Shown here: positions 9,222-15,131 of the stretch, one piece after another
Position numbering within the stretch: position 1 is the first letter of the stretch
Layout: the number at the start of each line of letters is the position of its first letter
Assembly: GCA_946886645.1 (NCBI GenBank)
Contig: CAMPIY010000007.1
Span: 1-22,149, forward strand
DNA from: an uncultured Sphingomonas sp.
Lineage (GTDB): Bacteria; Pseudomonadota; Alphaproteobacteria; Sphingomonadales; Sphingomonadaceae
Reading direction: 5' to 3'
Length of the DNA stretch: 22,149 bases
The notes under the pieces: generated by a model
Databases searched by the model: none
Seen by the model: only the letters and a program-made list of their open reading frames with translations
What the model was told of the DNA's origin: nothing
Position numbers and translations under genes: made by a program

Positions 9222-9431
9222 CTAATGAACCGTGCCGCGAACTTCCCGCTCGGACAGGGTGACGATCACCCGCTCGATCTGCCGCCAGTGGCAGAAACGC
9301 AGCACATTGCCCTTGTCGCGGCTGTCCTCGGCACGCGCCGCGGCCTCGAAACCGGCGTCGTCGCCATAGGTCTCGATCAGCAGCGCCGCATCGGCGAGCG
9401 CCAGTCGGCCGGAAATGAAGGGCATGTCCAT
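9222..9431 (-). CDS. Small hypothetical protein (69 aa)
   Basis: I do not recognise this protein with certainty. The 69 residues form a compact soluble, probably helical sequence: LALADAALLIETYGDDAGFEA, then a charged stretch, then RFCHWRQIERVI and a C-terminal GTVH. The alternation of small helices and the conserved-looking CHWRQIERV segment resemble short uncharacterised proteins common in sphingomonads. The frame stays open upstream to 9632, but that part lies opposite another small gene and looks like a shadow. The start is uncertain: ATG at 9431 or 9425 has no nearby ribosome binding site, whereas a strong AAGGAGG at 9452-9458 is 20 bases away and better placed for an out-of-frame ATG at 9439. 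tamA begins 80 bases downstream on the same strand. Confidence 0.55.
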   Translation of the reverse strand: MDMPFISGRLALADAALLIETYGDDAGFEAAARAEDSRDKGNVLRFCHWRQIERVIVTLSEREVRGTVH

Positions 9432-9439
9432 GAGGACAT
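9377..9439 (-). other. Possible 20-codon leader ORF overlapping the small protein start
   Basis: An ATG at 9439 lies 12 bases after the strong Shine-Dalgarno AAGGAGG (9452-9458, minus strand) and opens a 20-codon frame ending at 9377. It overlaps the 69-residue ORF in another frame. It could be a leader peptide, or the Shine-Dalgarno may simply serve the main ORF poorly. Confidence 0.2.
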
Positions 9440-9541
9440 CAGTAACCCGCCCCTCCTTGCGCTTTGGGGCATAGACGCGGTCAACGTCCCGGTAACCATG
9501 AAATAGTGGATGCCGGCGGCTCGATCTGTCATGCGGCGCTG

Positions 9542-9715
9542 ATGAAAAACCGCCGCTCTCCGGTCGCCGGAGGAATCTTCCTGTTTCTCGGTCCCGTGAT
9601 CGGGGCGATCTATGGCGTCGATCGCGGCGCACCCGTCCAGTGGATGCTGGCCGGCTTCGGGATTGGCCTGACCTTCGCCATCGCCGTGTGGCTGGTGGAC
9701 CGCCGCAACGGCTAG
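9542..9715 (+). CDS. Small two-helix membrane protein (57 aa)
   Basis: This is a 57-residue hypothetical membrane protein. It starts with MKNRRS and has a first hydrophobic helix (about residues 8-24, GGIFLFLGPVIGAIYG). A short polar turn with a DRG motif follows, then a second helix (about 33-51, MLAGFGIGLTFAIAVWLV) and a positively charged end, DRRNG. Basic residues at both termini suggest that both ends face the cytoplasm. The frame is open further upstream, but the 26 residues before this ATG are polar and do not look coding. No convincing ribosome binding site precedes it, so the start is tentative. Its stop overlaps the stop of the convergent S24 repressor gene by four bases. No function can be assigned. 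Confidence 0.6.
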   Translation: MKNRRSPVAGGIFLFLGPVIGAIYGVDRGAPVQWMLAGFGIGLTFAIAVWLVDRRNG

Positions 9716-10362
9716 GCGATTTTCCGCCCGGCCCAGATCACCCGGCCGATGCACTCGATCTCGTCCAGGCTGCAATCCGGCAAATCGCCATAGGCCGGGT
9801 TGTCCGACTGAACGGTCACTCGCCGTCCCACCGGATGGATCGCCAGCCGCTTGACCAGCAGCGTCCCGTCGACGCGCAATACGTAGATCCCGTCGCGCAG
9901 ACGTTCCCCGCAGTCGGCCAGGTCGACAAGGATGTCGTCTCCCGCGCTTAGCGTAGGAGCCATGGAGTCGCCCTCGACCCGGATCAGGGATAGTTTCGAC
10001 GAGGGCGAAGCCGTCAGCGCCTTCAGCCATTTCGGCTCGAACGCGAAATAGGGCCGTCCGCTCTCCTCGCCGGGAATGGCGCCCGGTCCCGCCGAGGCCC
10101 GCACCGGGCTTCGAAGCACCGGGACCAGTTCGCCGTAGGTCGCGGCCTCATCCTCGGGCATCCCGCCCAGCATCGATTCGGGAATCTGGAAATATTTGGC
10201 CAGCGTCCGCCGTTCGCGCTCCTTCAAATGGCGCGGCGTCCCCTTGCGGAGATATTGCTGGATATAGGCGTCGTTGCGCCCGATCAGTCGCGACAGCGCG
10301 GCAAAATTCTCCCTGCGCTCAGCACATAGCCGTTCCAGCACTTGCCGCGGGTCCGAAGTCAT
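9712..10362 (-). CDS. S24-peptidase (LexA/CI-like) transcriptional repressor
   Basis: The 216-residue protein is a repressor with an N-terminal DNA-binding part (about residues 5-60, with ALSRLIGRNDAYIQQYLRKG as the helix-turn-helix) and a C-terminal S24 peptidase domain (about 88-210). The catalytic pair is visible: Ser133 in GDSMAPTLSAGD and Lys171 in GTLLVKRLA, 38 residues apart as in LexA and UmuD. An Ala91-Gly92 pair lies at the domain junction and is the candidate self-cleavage site; that is inferred. The start at 10362 gives the usual family N-terminus (MTSDPRQVLERL). The frame continues to a TTG at 10398, but that would read through the palindrome. The gene is preceded by a perfect 16-bp palindrome, so autoregulation is likely. 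A small HTH-like gene is divergent. Whether it answers DNA damage is not shown by the sequence. Confidence 0.9.
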   Translation of the reverse strand: MTSDPRQVLERLCAERRENFAALSRLIGRNDAYIQQYLRKGTPRHLKERERRTLAKYFQIPESMLGGMPEDEAATYGELVPVLRSPVRASAGPGAIPGEESGRPYFAFEPKWLKALTASPSSKLSLIRVEGDSMAPTLSAGDDILVDLADCGERLRDGIYVLRVDGTLLVKRLAIHPVGRRVTVQSDNPAYGDLPDCSLDEIECIGRVIWAGRKIA

Positions 10363-10378
10363 GACCGATGCATTAACC

Positions 10379-10394
10379 CTAGGAAATTTCCTAG
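10379..10394. promoter_or_regulatory. Perfect 16-bp palindrome, probable repressor operator
   Basis: CTAGGAAATTTCCTAG is its own reverse complement and lies 16 bases upstream of the S24 repressor start, in the divergent control region. Dimeric S24 repressors bind such sites, so this is the best candidate operator. It does not match the alphaproteobacterial LexA box (GTTC-N7-GTTC), so a separate regulon is implied. Confidence 0.7.
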
Positions 10395-10401
10395 ACAAGT
10401 A

Positions 10402-10419
10402 GGAATTGCATTGGAATTG
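10402..10419. repeat. Two GGAATTG direct repeats with 11-bp period beside the palindrome
   Basis: GGAATTG occurs at 10402-10408 and 10413-10419, one helical turn apart. The related GGAAATT core of the palindrome begins at 10382, two turns earlier. The three elements therefore face the same side of the DNA and may be accessory binding sites for the repressor or for the divergent HTH-like protein. Confidence 0.4.
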
Positions 10420-10445
10420 AATGTTTCGCCGAGTCGCCGGACATC

Positions 10446-10634
10446 GTGGGACAATTTATCGTGTATCTACTTAGAGACGTTGAAAAATATCTGAAGAACA
10501 GCAACACGCCGCCGACCCGCTTCGGCCGGGAAGCGGTGGGCGACCCGCGCTTTGTATTCGACCTGCGCAACGGCAGAGAGCCGCGTTCGCGAACCGTGGA
10601 AAAGGTCCGTGCCTTCCTGGAGACCGCCCGATGA
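10446..10634 (+). CDS. Small HTH-like protein (57-62 aa)
   Basis: This small basic protein reads DVEKYLKNSNTPPTRFGREA, then VGDPRFVFDLRNGREP, then RTVEKVRAFLE. The pattern of helix, turn with TRFGREA, and a second helix with FDLRNGREP resembles short helix-turn-helix proteins of alphaproteobacteria that have no assigned role. It could act as a Cro-like partner of the divergent S24 repressor, which is an inference from position. GTG at 10446 (62 residues) and GTG at 10461 (57 residues) are both possible starts; GGGA lies about nine bases before the second one, and neither site is strong. Its stop (TGA at 10632-10634) overlaps the start of the next gene, so the two are translationally coupled. 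No signal peptide or membrane segment is present. Confidence 0.7.
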   Translation: MGQFIVYLLRDVEKYLKNSNTPPTRFGREAVGDPRFVFDLRNGREPRSRTVEKVRAFLETAR

Positions 10635-10963
10635 TGAAACTCGCTCTTTCCCCTGCGGCGGCGGGTCTGCTCCGCTCGCTGCTCGCCCGCGCCGGAGTCG
10701 ATCGCGACAGGATTTTGCTGACTGAATTCCGGTCTGTCGATTGGCAATCACTTACGTTCATGGGCGAACGGCATGAAATGGAGCTTCGTGTCCCTGGTCC
10801 GGATGCTTCGACGCTGGTCGACCGGCTGACCGCTGGCCTTGCCGAAGCCGAATTTGCGATTCCCGGGCAGATCGTCGCCGATATCGCGCTGAAGCGTCCC
10901 CCGTTACGCAACTCCGACGGTTCGATCAGCCTCCGCATCGAGGCGCTTACAATCGTCGAATAA
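10631..10963 (+). CDS. Conserved hypothetical protein (110 aa)
   Basis: I cannot name a function for this protein. The N-terminal half is helical (LALSPAAAGLLRSLLARAGVDRDRIL). It is followed by a beta-rich section with the distinctive segment FRSVDWQSLTFMGERHEMELRV, then a helix (TLVDRLTAGLAEAEF) and another strand region (IPGQIVADIAL). The sequence looks well folded and cytoplasmic, with a codon pattern like its neighbours. The start may be ATG 10631 or ATG 10634; GGAG lies eight bases before the former. It overlaps the end of the HTH-like gene by four bases and ends two bases before the convergent membrane protein. Pairing with a small DNA-binding protein next to an S24 repressor suggests a regulatory or effector module. 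Nothing in the sequence shows a toxin motif. Confidence 0.75.
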   Translation: MMKLALSPAAAGLLRSLLARAGVDRDRILLTEFRSVDWQSLTFMGERHEMELRVPGPDASTLVDRLTAGLAEAEFAIPGQIVADIALKRPPLRNSDGSISLRIEALTIVE

Positions 10964-10965
10964 GC

Positions 10966-11442
10966 CTAGCGCAGGGAGGCGCGAATATTCGCCAGCGCGG
11001 CATGAAGCGCCGCGCTTGCATCGGGAGGGGCCGCCGACCCTTCCTCGGCTGGGTAGGCCGCACTCGGACGCCCATTCCCAAGATAGCCTTCGATCCGCTC
11101 GACCAATTCCCCCGGCGTTGCTCCCTGCCGGTCGAACAGCCGCACAACGCGCGAATCCCCTTCGATCTCGACTAGCGGGTCGTCCAGCAACAGTTCGTCA
11201 TCCGCCTGCGTATCTTCGAACGAAACCGGCTCGAACCTCGCATCGGTCTCGGCTTGCCGCGGGCGGCCCAACGCCCGCATCGCCAGAACGCCCAGCGCCA
11301 GCGCGAACACGCCGGCCGCAAGTCCGCTCGTCACAATCCCGGTGACCGTCCACGCCGACCAGGCGCTGGCGCCTGCCAGCATCGCCGGTGCTGCCCAGTC
11401 GATCAGCGTTTCCGCCGGATGCTGCCTCGCTTCCATCGTCAT
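10966..11442 (-). CDS. Hypothetical membrane protein with acidic soluble tail
   Basis: This 158-residue protein has two neighbouring hydrophobic helices near its N-terminus (about residues 15-34 and 36-57). A positively charged RALGRPRQ follows, and then an acidic soluble region of about 100 residues. That region contains DTQADDELLLDDPLVEIEG and a C-terminal helix ending in ALHAALANIRASLR. By the positive-inside rule the tail should be cytoplasmic. I recognise no domain. Start choice is weak: ATG 11442 and ATG 11436 both lack a clear Shine-Dalgarno, and the frame extends to a TTG at 11454. It lies 37 bases downstream of the PfpI-like gene on the same strand and may share its transcript. Confidence 0.6.
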   Translation of the reverse strand: MTMEARQHPAETLIDWAAPAMLAGASAWSAWTVTGIVTSGLAAGVFALALGVLAMRALGRPRQAETDARFEPVSFEDTQADDELLLDDPLVEIEGDSRVVRLFDRQGATPGELVERIEGYLGNGRPSAAYPAEEGSAAPPDASAALHAALANIRASLR

Positions 11443-11479
11443 AGGGGCAGCCAATAGACCAAAAACCTTGCCAGCCGGT

Positions 11480-12022
11480 TTAGGCCATCGCCTCCATCGC
11501 CTCGATCACCGCTTCGGTGAAGGCGGGCACATCATCGGGTTTGCGGCTGGTGATGATATTTCCGTCGGTGACCACTTCTTCATCGACCACTTCGGCGCCC
11601 GAGTTTCGGAGATCCGTCCGGATCGATTTCCAACTGGTGGCCTTTTTGCCCCGCAGCAAGTCGGCCTCCGCCAGCAGCCAAGGCCCATGGCAAATCGCCG
11701 CGACCGGTTTGCCGGCACTGGCAAATTCGCGAATGAGTCCGATCGCATCCTCGTTGGTCCTGAGCTGGTCGGGATTCCCGACGCCGCCCGGCAGAATCAG
11801 CGCATCATAGTCCGCCGCCCGCGCGTCGACGATGGTGATGTCGGGCTTGATCGTCTTGCCCGGCTCGTCGTGGACGGTGGCCATAATCTCGTCGAGGTCG
11901 GGCGAGGCCAGAGTCACTTTCGCCCCTCGCTCGAGCAAAATCTCGCGCGGGCCGAACAGCTCGCTCTCCTCGAAGCGGTTGGTCGCCATGATCAGCACCC
12001 GCGCTTCGCTTATCTTCGGCAT
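11480..12022 (-). CDS. DJ-1/PfpI family protein
   Basis: This 180-residue protein is a class I glutamine amidotransferase-like enzyme of the DJ-1/PfpI group (YhbO, PfpI). These are cytoplasmic proteins variously described as proteases, glyoxalases or deglycases in carbonyl and oxidative stress. The nucleophile elbow AICHGPW holds Cys111 and His112, and the conserved glutamate that tunes the cysteine is in NRFEESELFGP (Glu18). LILPGG (75-80) is the other family signature. AAGGG lies six bases before the ATG at 12022, giving a confident start. It is divergent from the topoisomerase IB gene, with 56 bases between the two starts. Which activity the enzyme has cannot be told from sequence. Confidence 0.93.
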   Translation of the reverse strand: MPKISEARVLIMATNRFEESELFGPREILLERGAKVTLASPDLDEIMATVHDEPGKTIKPDITIVDARAADYDALILPGGVGNPDQLRTNEDAIGLIREFASAGKPVAAICHGPWLLAEADLLRGKKATSWKSIRTDLRNSGAEVVDEEVVTDGNIITSRKPDDVPAFTEAVIEAMEAMA

Positions 12023-12078
12023 TGGGAACCCTTTTCGCCGCTCGCTGCTTCACCCACCCAAACGAGGAACGATCAGCG

Positions 12079-13080
12079 ATGTTGCGTCATTCATCCGACA
12101 GCGAACCCGGCTACACGCGAAAGCGTCACGGCCGCTACTGGCAATATTTCGACGATGGGGAGCGGGTCACGGATCGTGACGAGATCGAGCGGTTGAACTC
12201 GATCGCCCTGCCTCCCGCCTATACCGACGCCTGGTTCTGCAAGGACGCCAACGGCCACATCCAGGCGACCGGCAAGGACGCACGCGCCCGCAAGCAATAT
12301 CGCTACCACCCCGACTATCGGGCGAAGCGGGACGCGTCCAAATATGACGGCTGCCGCGAATTCGGCGAAGCGCTACCCAAGCTGCGCCGCCGGGTCGAAA
12401 AGGATTTGCGGAAGCGGAAGCTATCTCGCGACACGGTGCTGGCCGCCGTCGTCCGCCTGCTCGACCGCGAGCATATCCGCGTCGGCAACGAACAATATGC
12501 CAAGCAGAACAAGAGCTTCGGCGCAACGACGCTCCGCTCCCGCCATCTCAGGAAAAGCGGCGGAAAGATGAAGATGCGCTTCGCCGGCAAGCACGGCATC
12601 GTCCGCGAGGTGACGATCACCGACGCCAATCTGAAGCGCATCGTCCGCAAATGCGAGGACCTGCCGGGCCAGATGCTGTTCCAATATGTGAATGGCGACG
12701 GCAATCCGCAGGCCGTCACCTCGACCGACGTCAATGACTATATTCGTGAGGCGACCGGGGAGGATTTCACCGCCAAGCATTTCCGCACCTGGGGCGCGAG
12801 CGTCATCTTCTTCGAGCAGTTATTGGCCAAGGCCGAGCAAGAGCGGATCAGCCTCAAGACGGTGCTCGAGCCCGTCGCGGAGGCACTCGGCAACACGCCG
12901 GCGATCAGCCGCAACAGCTATGTCCATCCCTGTCTGATCGACGCGTTGCAAGACGATCCACGCGACCCGCTCCACGGCATGAAGCGCCCCCGCGCCCGCC
13001 GCCGCCTGTCGAGCGCCGAAACCGCTTTCCTCAAATTTCTGAAACGCAAGCCGCGGCGGGCGCGCAAGCGGTCGAGCTAA
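12079..13080 (+). CDS. DNA topoisomerase IB (poxvirus-like)
   Basis: This 333-residue enzyme relaxes supercoiled DNA by a 3'-phosphotyrosyl nick and needs neither ATP nor magnesium. Family motifs are in order: HIRVGNEQYAKQNKSFGATT (132-151, with Arg134), FTAKHFRTWGAS (230-241, with Arg236) and ISRNSYVHP (276-284), where Tyr281 is the predicted nucleophile. A basic C-terminus (RKPRRARKRSS) is typical for DNA binding. The length matches bacterial type IB enzymes such as that of Deinococcus. GAGGA ends ten bases before the ATG at 12079; the frame is open further upstream into the PfpI control region, but without a binding site. Its stop overlaps the convergent deacetylase-like gene by four bases. 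Confidence 0.95.
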   Translation: MLRHSSDSEPGYTRKRHGRYWQYFDDGERVTDRDEIERLNSIALPPAYTDAWFCKDANGHIQATGKDARARKQYRYHPDYRAKRDASKYDGCREFGEALPKLRRRVEKDLRKRKLSRDTVLAAVVRLLDREHIRVGNEQYAKQNKSFGATTLRSRHLRKSGGKMKMRFAGKHGIVREVTITDANLKRIVRKCEDLPGQMLFQYVNGDGNPQAVTSTDVNDYIREATGEDFTAKHFRTWGASVIFFEQLLAKAEQERISLKTVLEPVAEALGNTPAISRNSYVHPCLIDALQDDPRDPLHGMKRPRARRRLSSAETAFLKFLKRKPRRARKRSS

Positions 13081-13853
13081 TCGCGAACCCGGCCATTCGA
13101 CGCGTCATCCAGGTAATCGGCATATGGAAGGATATTGCGGCTCGCCTCCGCCTTCGAATGATTCGCCGATCGATCGAGCGCAGCGTCGACCTTGTCCGGA
13201 ATGTTCGCTCCGGCCCGGGACCACCAGATAGGGTGGGTCAGCAGCTGCATCGGTTGCCCGGCGGCAACCGCGGCCCGATCGAGGGGATGGCCGTGTTTCC
13301 AACGCCCCCCGCTGTCCGAACAATAGTCGATCTCGCGGAAATATCTCGGCTGATAGCTATGCGGCCGCCCGGCGAAATCACGGTCGAGCCCCTGAAGTTG
13401 CGTCACCGGCCGATGGAAGCTGATGCTCGCCACCTCGCGTCCGATGGCGTTGGACAAGGTCGCGCACTCCGATACCGCGGCTCTTTCCAATGCGGCGACG
13501 TCCAGTTCGCCGGACTCGATCTTGGCGTATAGCGAGGAGTCGAAATGAAGTCCGATTTCATGACCCATGCCGGCGATCTCGCTCAGCAGCGCGCGCGAGG
13601 CCGCTGAGCCGGGATTGTAAAGGTCGCTGCTGACGAGCACATAATAGGTCGACAGCCATCCTTCGTCGGCCTCGATCCGCGAGATGGGCATGGCCGCATC
13701 GATGGACAGGTCAATGTCATGGCGCAGCAGGATCGTCCGTCCGGTTACGGGCGCCCCATCGAACCGGCCCGGCCGGTAACCGCGCTCGCTCAAGGCCCGC
13801 AGCAAGGACCGATAGGCGTCCGGCGAGAACTCGCTTCGGTCGAAATCGGTCAT
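13077..13853 (-). CDS. Polysaccharide deacetylase-like protein
   Basis: The 258-residue protein resembles the carbohydrate esterase 4 / NodB-like fold seen in polysaccharide clusters. LLRHDID (42-48) would supply the catalytic and metal aspartates, GHEIGLHFD (97-105) the two metal histidines, FHRP (146-149) the arginine region, and LLTHPIWW (204-211) the late histidine. The spacing in HEIGLH is one residue longer than the classical NodB HxxxH, as in the RHDVD/HEIGLHY subgroup. There is no signal peptide, so it probably acts on a cytoplasmic sugar precursor, which is an inference. The ATG at 13853 overlaps the stop of the GNAT gene as ATGA, which fixes the start better than the ATG seven codons upstream. 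It is the last gene of the WbqC operon and shares its final bases with the topoisomerase gene. Confidence 0.82.
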   Translation of the reverse strand: MTDFDRSEFSPDAYRSLLRALSERGYRPGRFDGAPVTGRTILLRHDIDLSIDAAMPISRIEADEGWLSTYYVLVSSDLYNPGSAASRALLSEIAGMGHEIGLHFDSSLYAKIESGELDVAALERAAVSECATLSNAIGREVASISFHRPVTQLQGLDRDFAGRPHSYQPRYFREIDYCSDSGGRWKHGHPLDRAAVAAGQPMQLLTHPIWWSRAGANIPDKVDAALDRSANHSKAEASRNILPYADYLDDASNGRVRD

Positions 13854-14284
13854 TTCTTGCTTGCCGCCATCCACAGATAATCGCCCTTCCGAGTCAAAAT
13901 GCGAAAACCGTTCCGGCGATAGAATCGAATTGCGTCCTCATTCGCCCGCCCGACTTTCAACGTCGTCACCGGCCAGGGAGAGGATCGTCGATGGGCGTCG
14001 ATCAGGGCCTGCCCGATTCCCTCCGAACGGCGGGCTTCACGCACCAGCAGCAGGTGGATATGCGGCCGGCCCGGGCGTCGAAGCGAGGCGAGCAGCAGGC
14101 CGACCGGCCGGTCGCCCTCAAACGCAGCCATCGAAAGATCCCATTTCCCCGGCCGATCCGAAAGCAGCCTTTCGCTGTCCCAGGCGAGCGGGGAACGGTC
14201 CAGGCTCAGATAATCCTCGATGCGCCGTTCCATCTCCGACCGGGTCAATGGCCGGATCGCCCACTGGCCGGGATGGCTAGTCAT
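13850..14284 (-). CDS. GNAT-family N-acetyltransferase
   Basis: This 144-residue cytoplasmic protein has the GNAT fold that moves an acetyl or acyl group from a CoA ester to an amine. The acetyl-CoA-binding motif is VREARRSEGIGQAL (81-94, RxxGxG at 86-91). The C-terminal helix and strand NEDAIRFYRRNGFRIL (115-130) is the other clear family hallmark. The substrate is unknown. Its position between a WbqC-family gene and a deacetylase-like gene suggests an amino sugar or sugar nucleotide: one enzyme could remove and the other add an acyl group. The gene overlaps the WbqC stop by eight bases and its own stop overlaps the deacetylase start by four, so all three are translationally coupled. Confidence 0.85.
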   Translation of the reverse strand: MTSHPGQWAIRPLTRSEMERRIEDYLSLDRSPLAWDSERLLSDRPGKWDLSMAAFEGDRPVGLLLASLRRPGRPHIHLLLVREARRSEGIGQALIDAHRRSSPWPVTTLKVGRANEDAIRFYRRNGFRILTRKGDYLWMAASKK

Positions 14285-15008
14285 CGATCATTTTCGCGGC
14301 AAGCTTACCGATGAGCCGGGCGGCGCCTTCCCGCCCCATGACCGCCGCCGCCTCGAACAGGCTATGGGCCTTGCTGACGCCGGGAAGCGGATCGAGCTTT
14401 TCCCAGGCTCCCGAAGCGTCGGAGACATGAAGTCGGATGCCATGCTGCGAGAAGGTCGAGTCACTCTGGTAATTTTCGCCGCCCTTGCCCGAAACATAGC
14501 AGCCCGCGCCGAGGCATTGGCCGATGCGCGCAATCCGTTCGTCACCCTTTCCGGCGACGCCCAATGAACTCGCCAGCACCATTCGGCCGCTTATCTCCAG
14601 CCATTCGCAAAATCTTCCCAGCAAATCGATGTTGAAGCTCGCCAGGCTGGTGTGCGGCTCTTCATAAACAGGCGATACGACCGCAAGCGCCTCCTCGAAT
14701 GCCGGCTCCCGGCCGTAGCGGTCCTTTAGCAGGTTGCGATGCGCAATCCGCCAGTCGCCGCCATCCAACCGCACATCCCGAATCTCTTCGGGGTGGCGTC
14801 TCTGGACCGGGACGCTCAGCCAACAACTCTCTTCGCCCTTTCGGATGGCAACCCGCGATACATAGCTGCGCCCTCGCGGCATTTGCGCATCGTCGAGCAG
14901 GACGAACGCATCCACCGCCGCAATCTTGGCAAAATAGCCGCACCAGGGCAGGAAATTGGGCTGGTGCACGGCGTAGCGGTTCGGTCGGTCGGGATGTGCG
15001 GCGGCCAT
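14277..15008 (-). CDS. WbqC-like family protein
   Basis: This 243-residue protein belongs to the WbqC-like family, which has been linked to O-antigen and other surface glycan clusters, but its reaction is not known. The family N-terminal signature is clear: AVHQPNFLPWCGYFAKIAAV (13-32) followed by DAFVLLDDAQ (33-42). Further recognisable blocks are SYVSRVAIR and a C-terminal KAHSLFEAA. There is no signal peptide or membrane helix, so it should be cytoplasmic. I chose ATG 15008 because the HQPNFLPW block must sit close to the N-terminus. The frame stays open far upstream through the divergent mscS gene, but that part is antisense shadow. It heads the operon with the GNAT and deacetylase-like genes. 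Confidence 0.88.
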   Translation of the reverse strand: MAAAHPDRPNRYAVHQPNFLPWCGYFAKIAAVDAFVLLDDAQMPRGRSYVSRVAIRKGEESCWLSVPVQRRHPEEIRDVRLDGGDWRIAHRNLLKDRYGREPAFEEALAVVSPVYEEPHTSLASFNIDLLGRFCEWLEISGRMVLASSLGVAGKGDERIARIGQCLGAGCYVSGKGGENYQSDSTFSQHGIRLHVSDASGAWEKLDPLPGVSKAHSLFEAAAVMGREGAARLIGKLAAKMIDD

Positions 15009-15076
15009 GATTACTGTCCCGAACGAAGCGCGCCGCGGCGCGGGTCCATCCCGACGATAGACGGCGCCGATAAGGC

Positions 15077-15112
15077 GAAGCAACCGCCGGTTTGACCTTG
15101 TGGCGGGGCTTC
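15077..15112 (+). repeat. Imperfect hairpin in the wbqC-mscS divergent region
   Basis: GAAGC (15077-15081) pairs with GCTTC (15108-15112) and CCGCC (15084-15088) with GGCGG (15102-15106), leaving a small AA/G internal loop and a 13-base terminal loop. It overlaps the possible mscS promoter. Its role is unknown. Confidence 0.25.
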
Positions 15113-15120
15113 CCCTAGTG
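15092..15120 (+). promoter_or_regulatory. Possible sigma-70-type promoter for the MscS-type gene
   Basis: TTGACC (15092-15097) is followed after 17 bases by CTAGTG (15115-15120). The -35 is good and the -10 weak. Transcription from it would begin only a few bases before the ATG at 15132, implying a nearly leaderless message. Confidence 0.3.
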
Positions 15121-15131
15121 CCGGCCTCGAC

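Noticed and set aside
15029..15042. Perfect 14-bp palindrome CGCGCCGCGGCGCG upstream of the WbqC gene
   Set aside because: Made only of G and C in a GC-rich background, with no supporting partner site, so chance is a good explanation.
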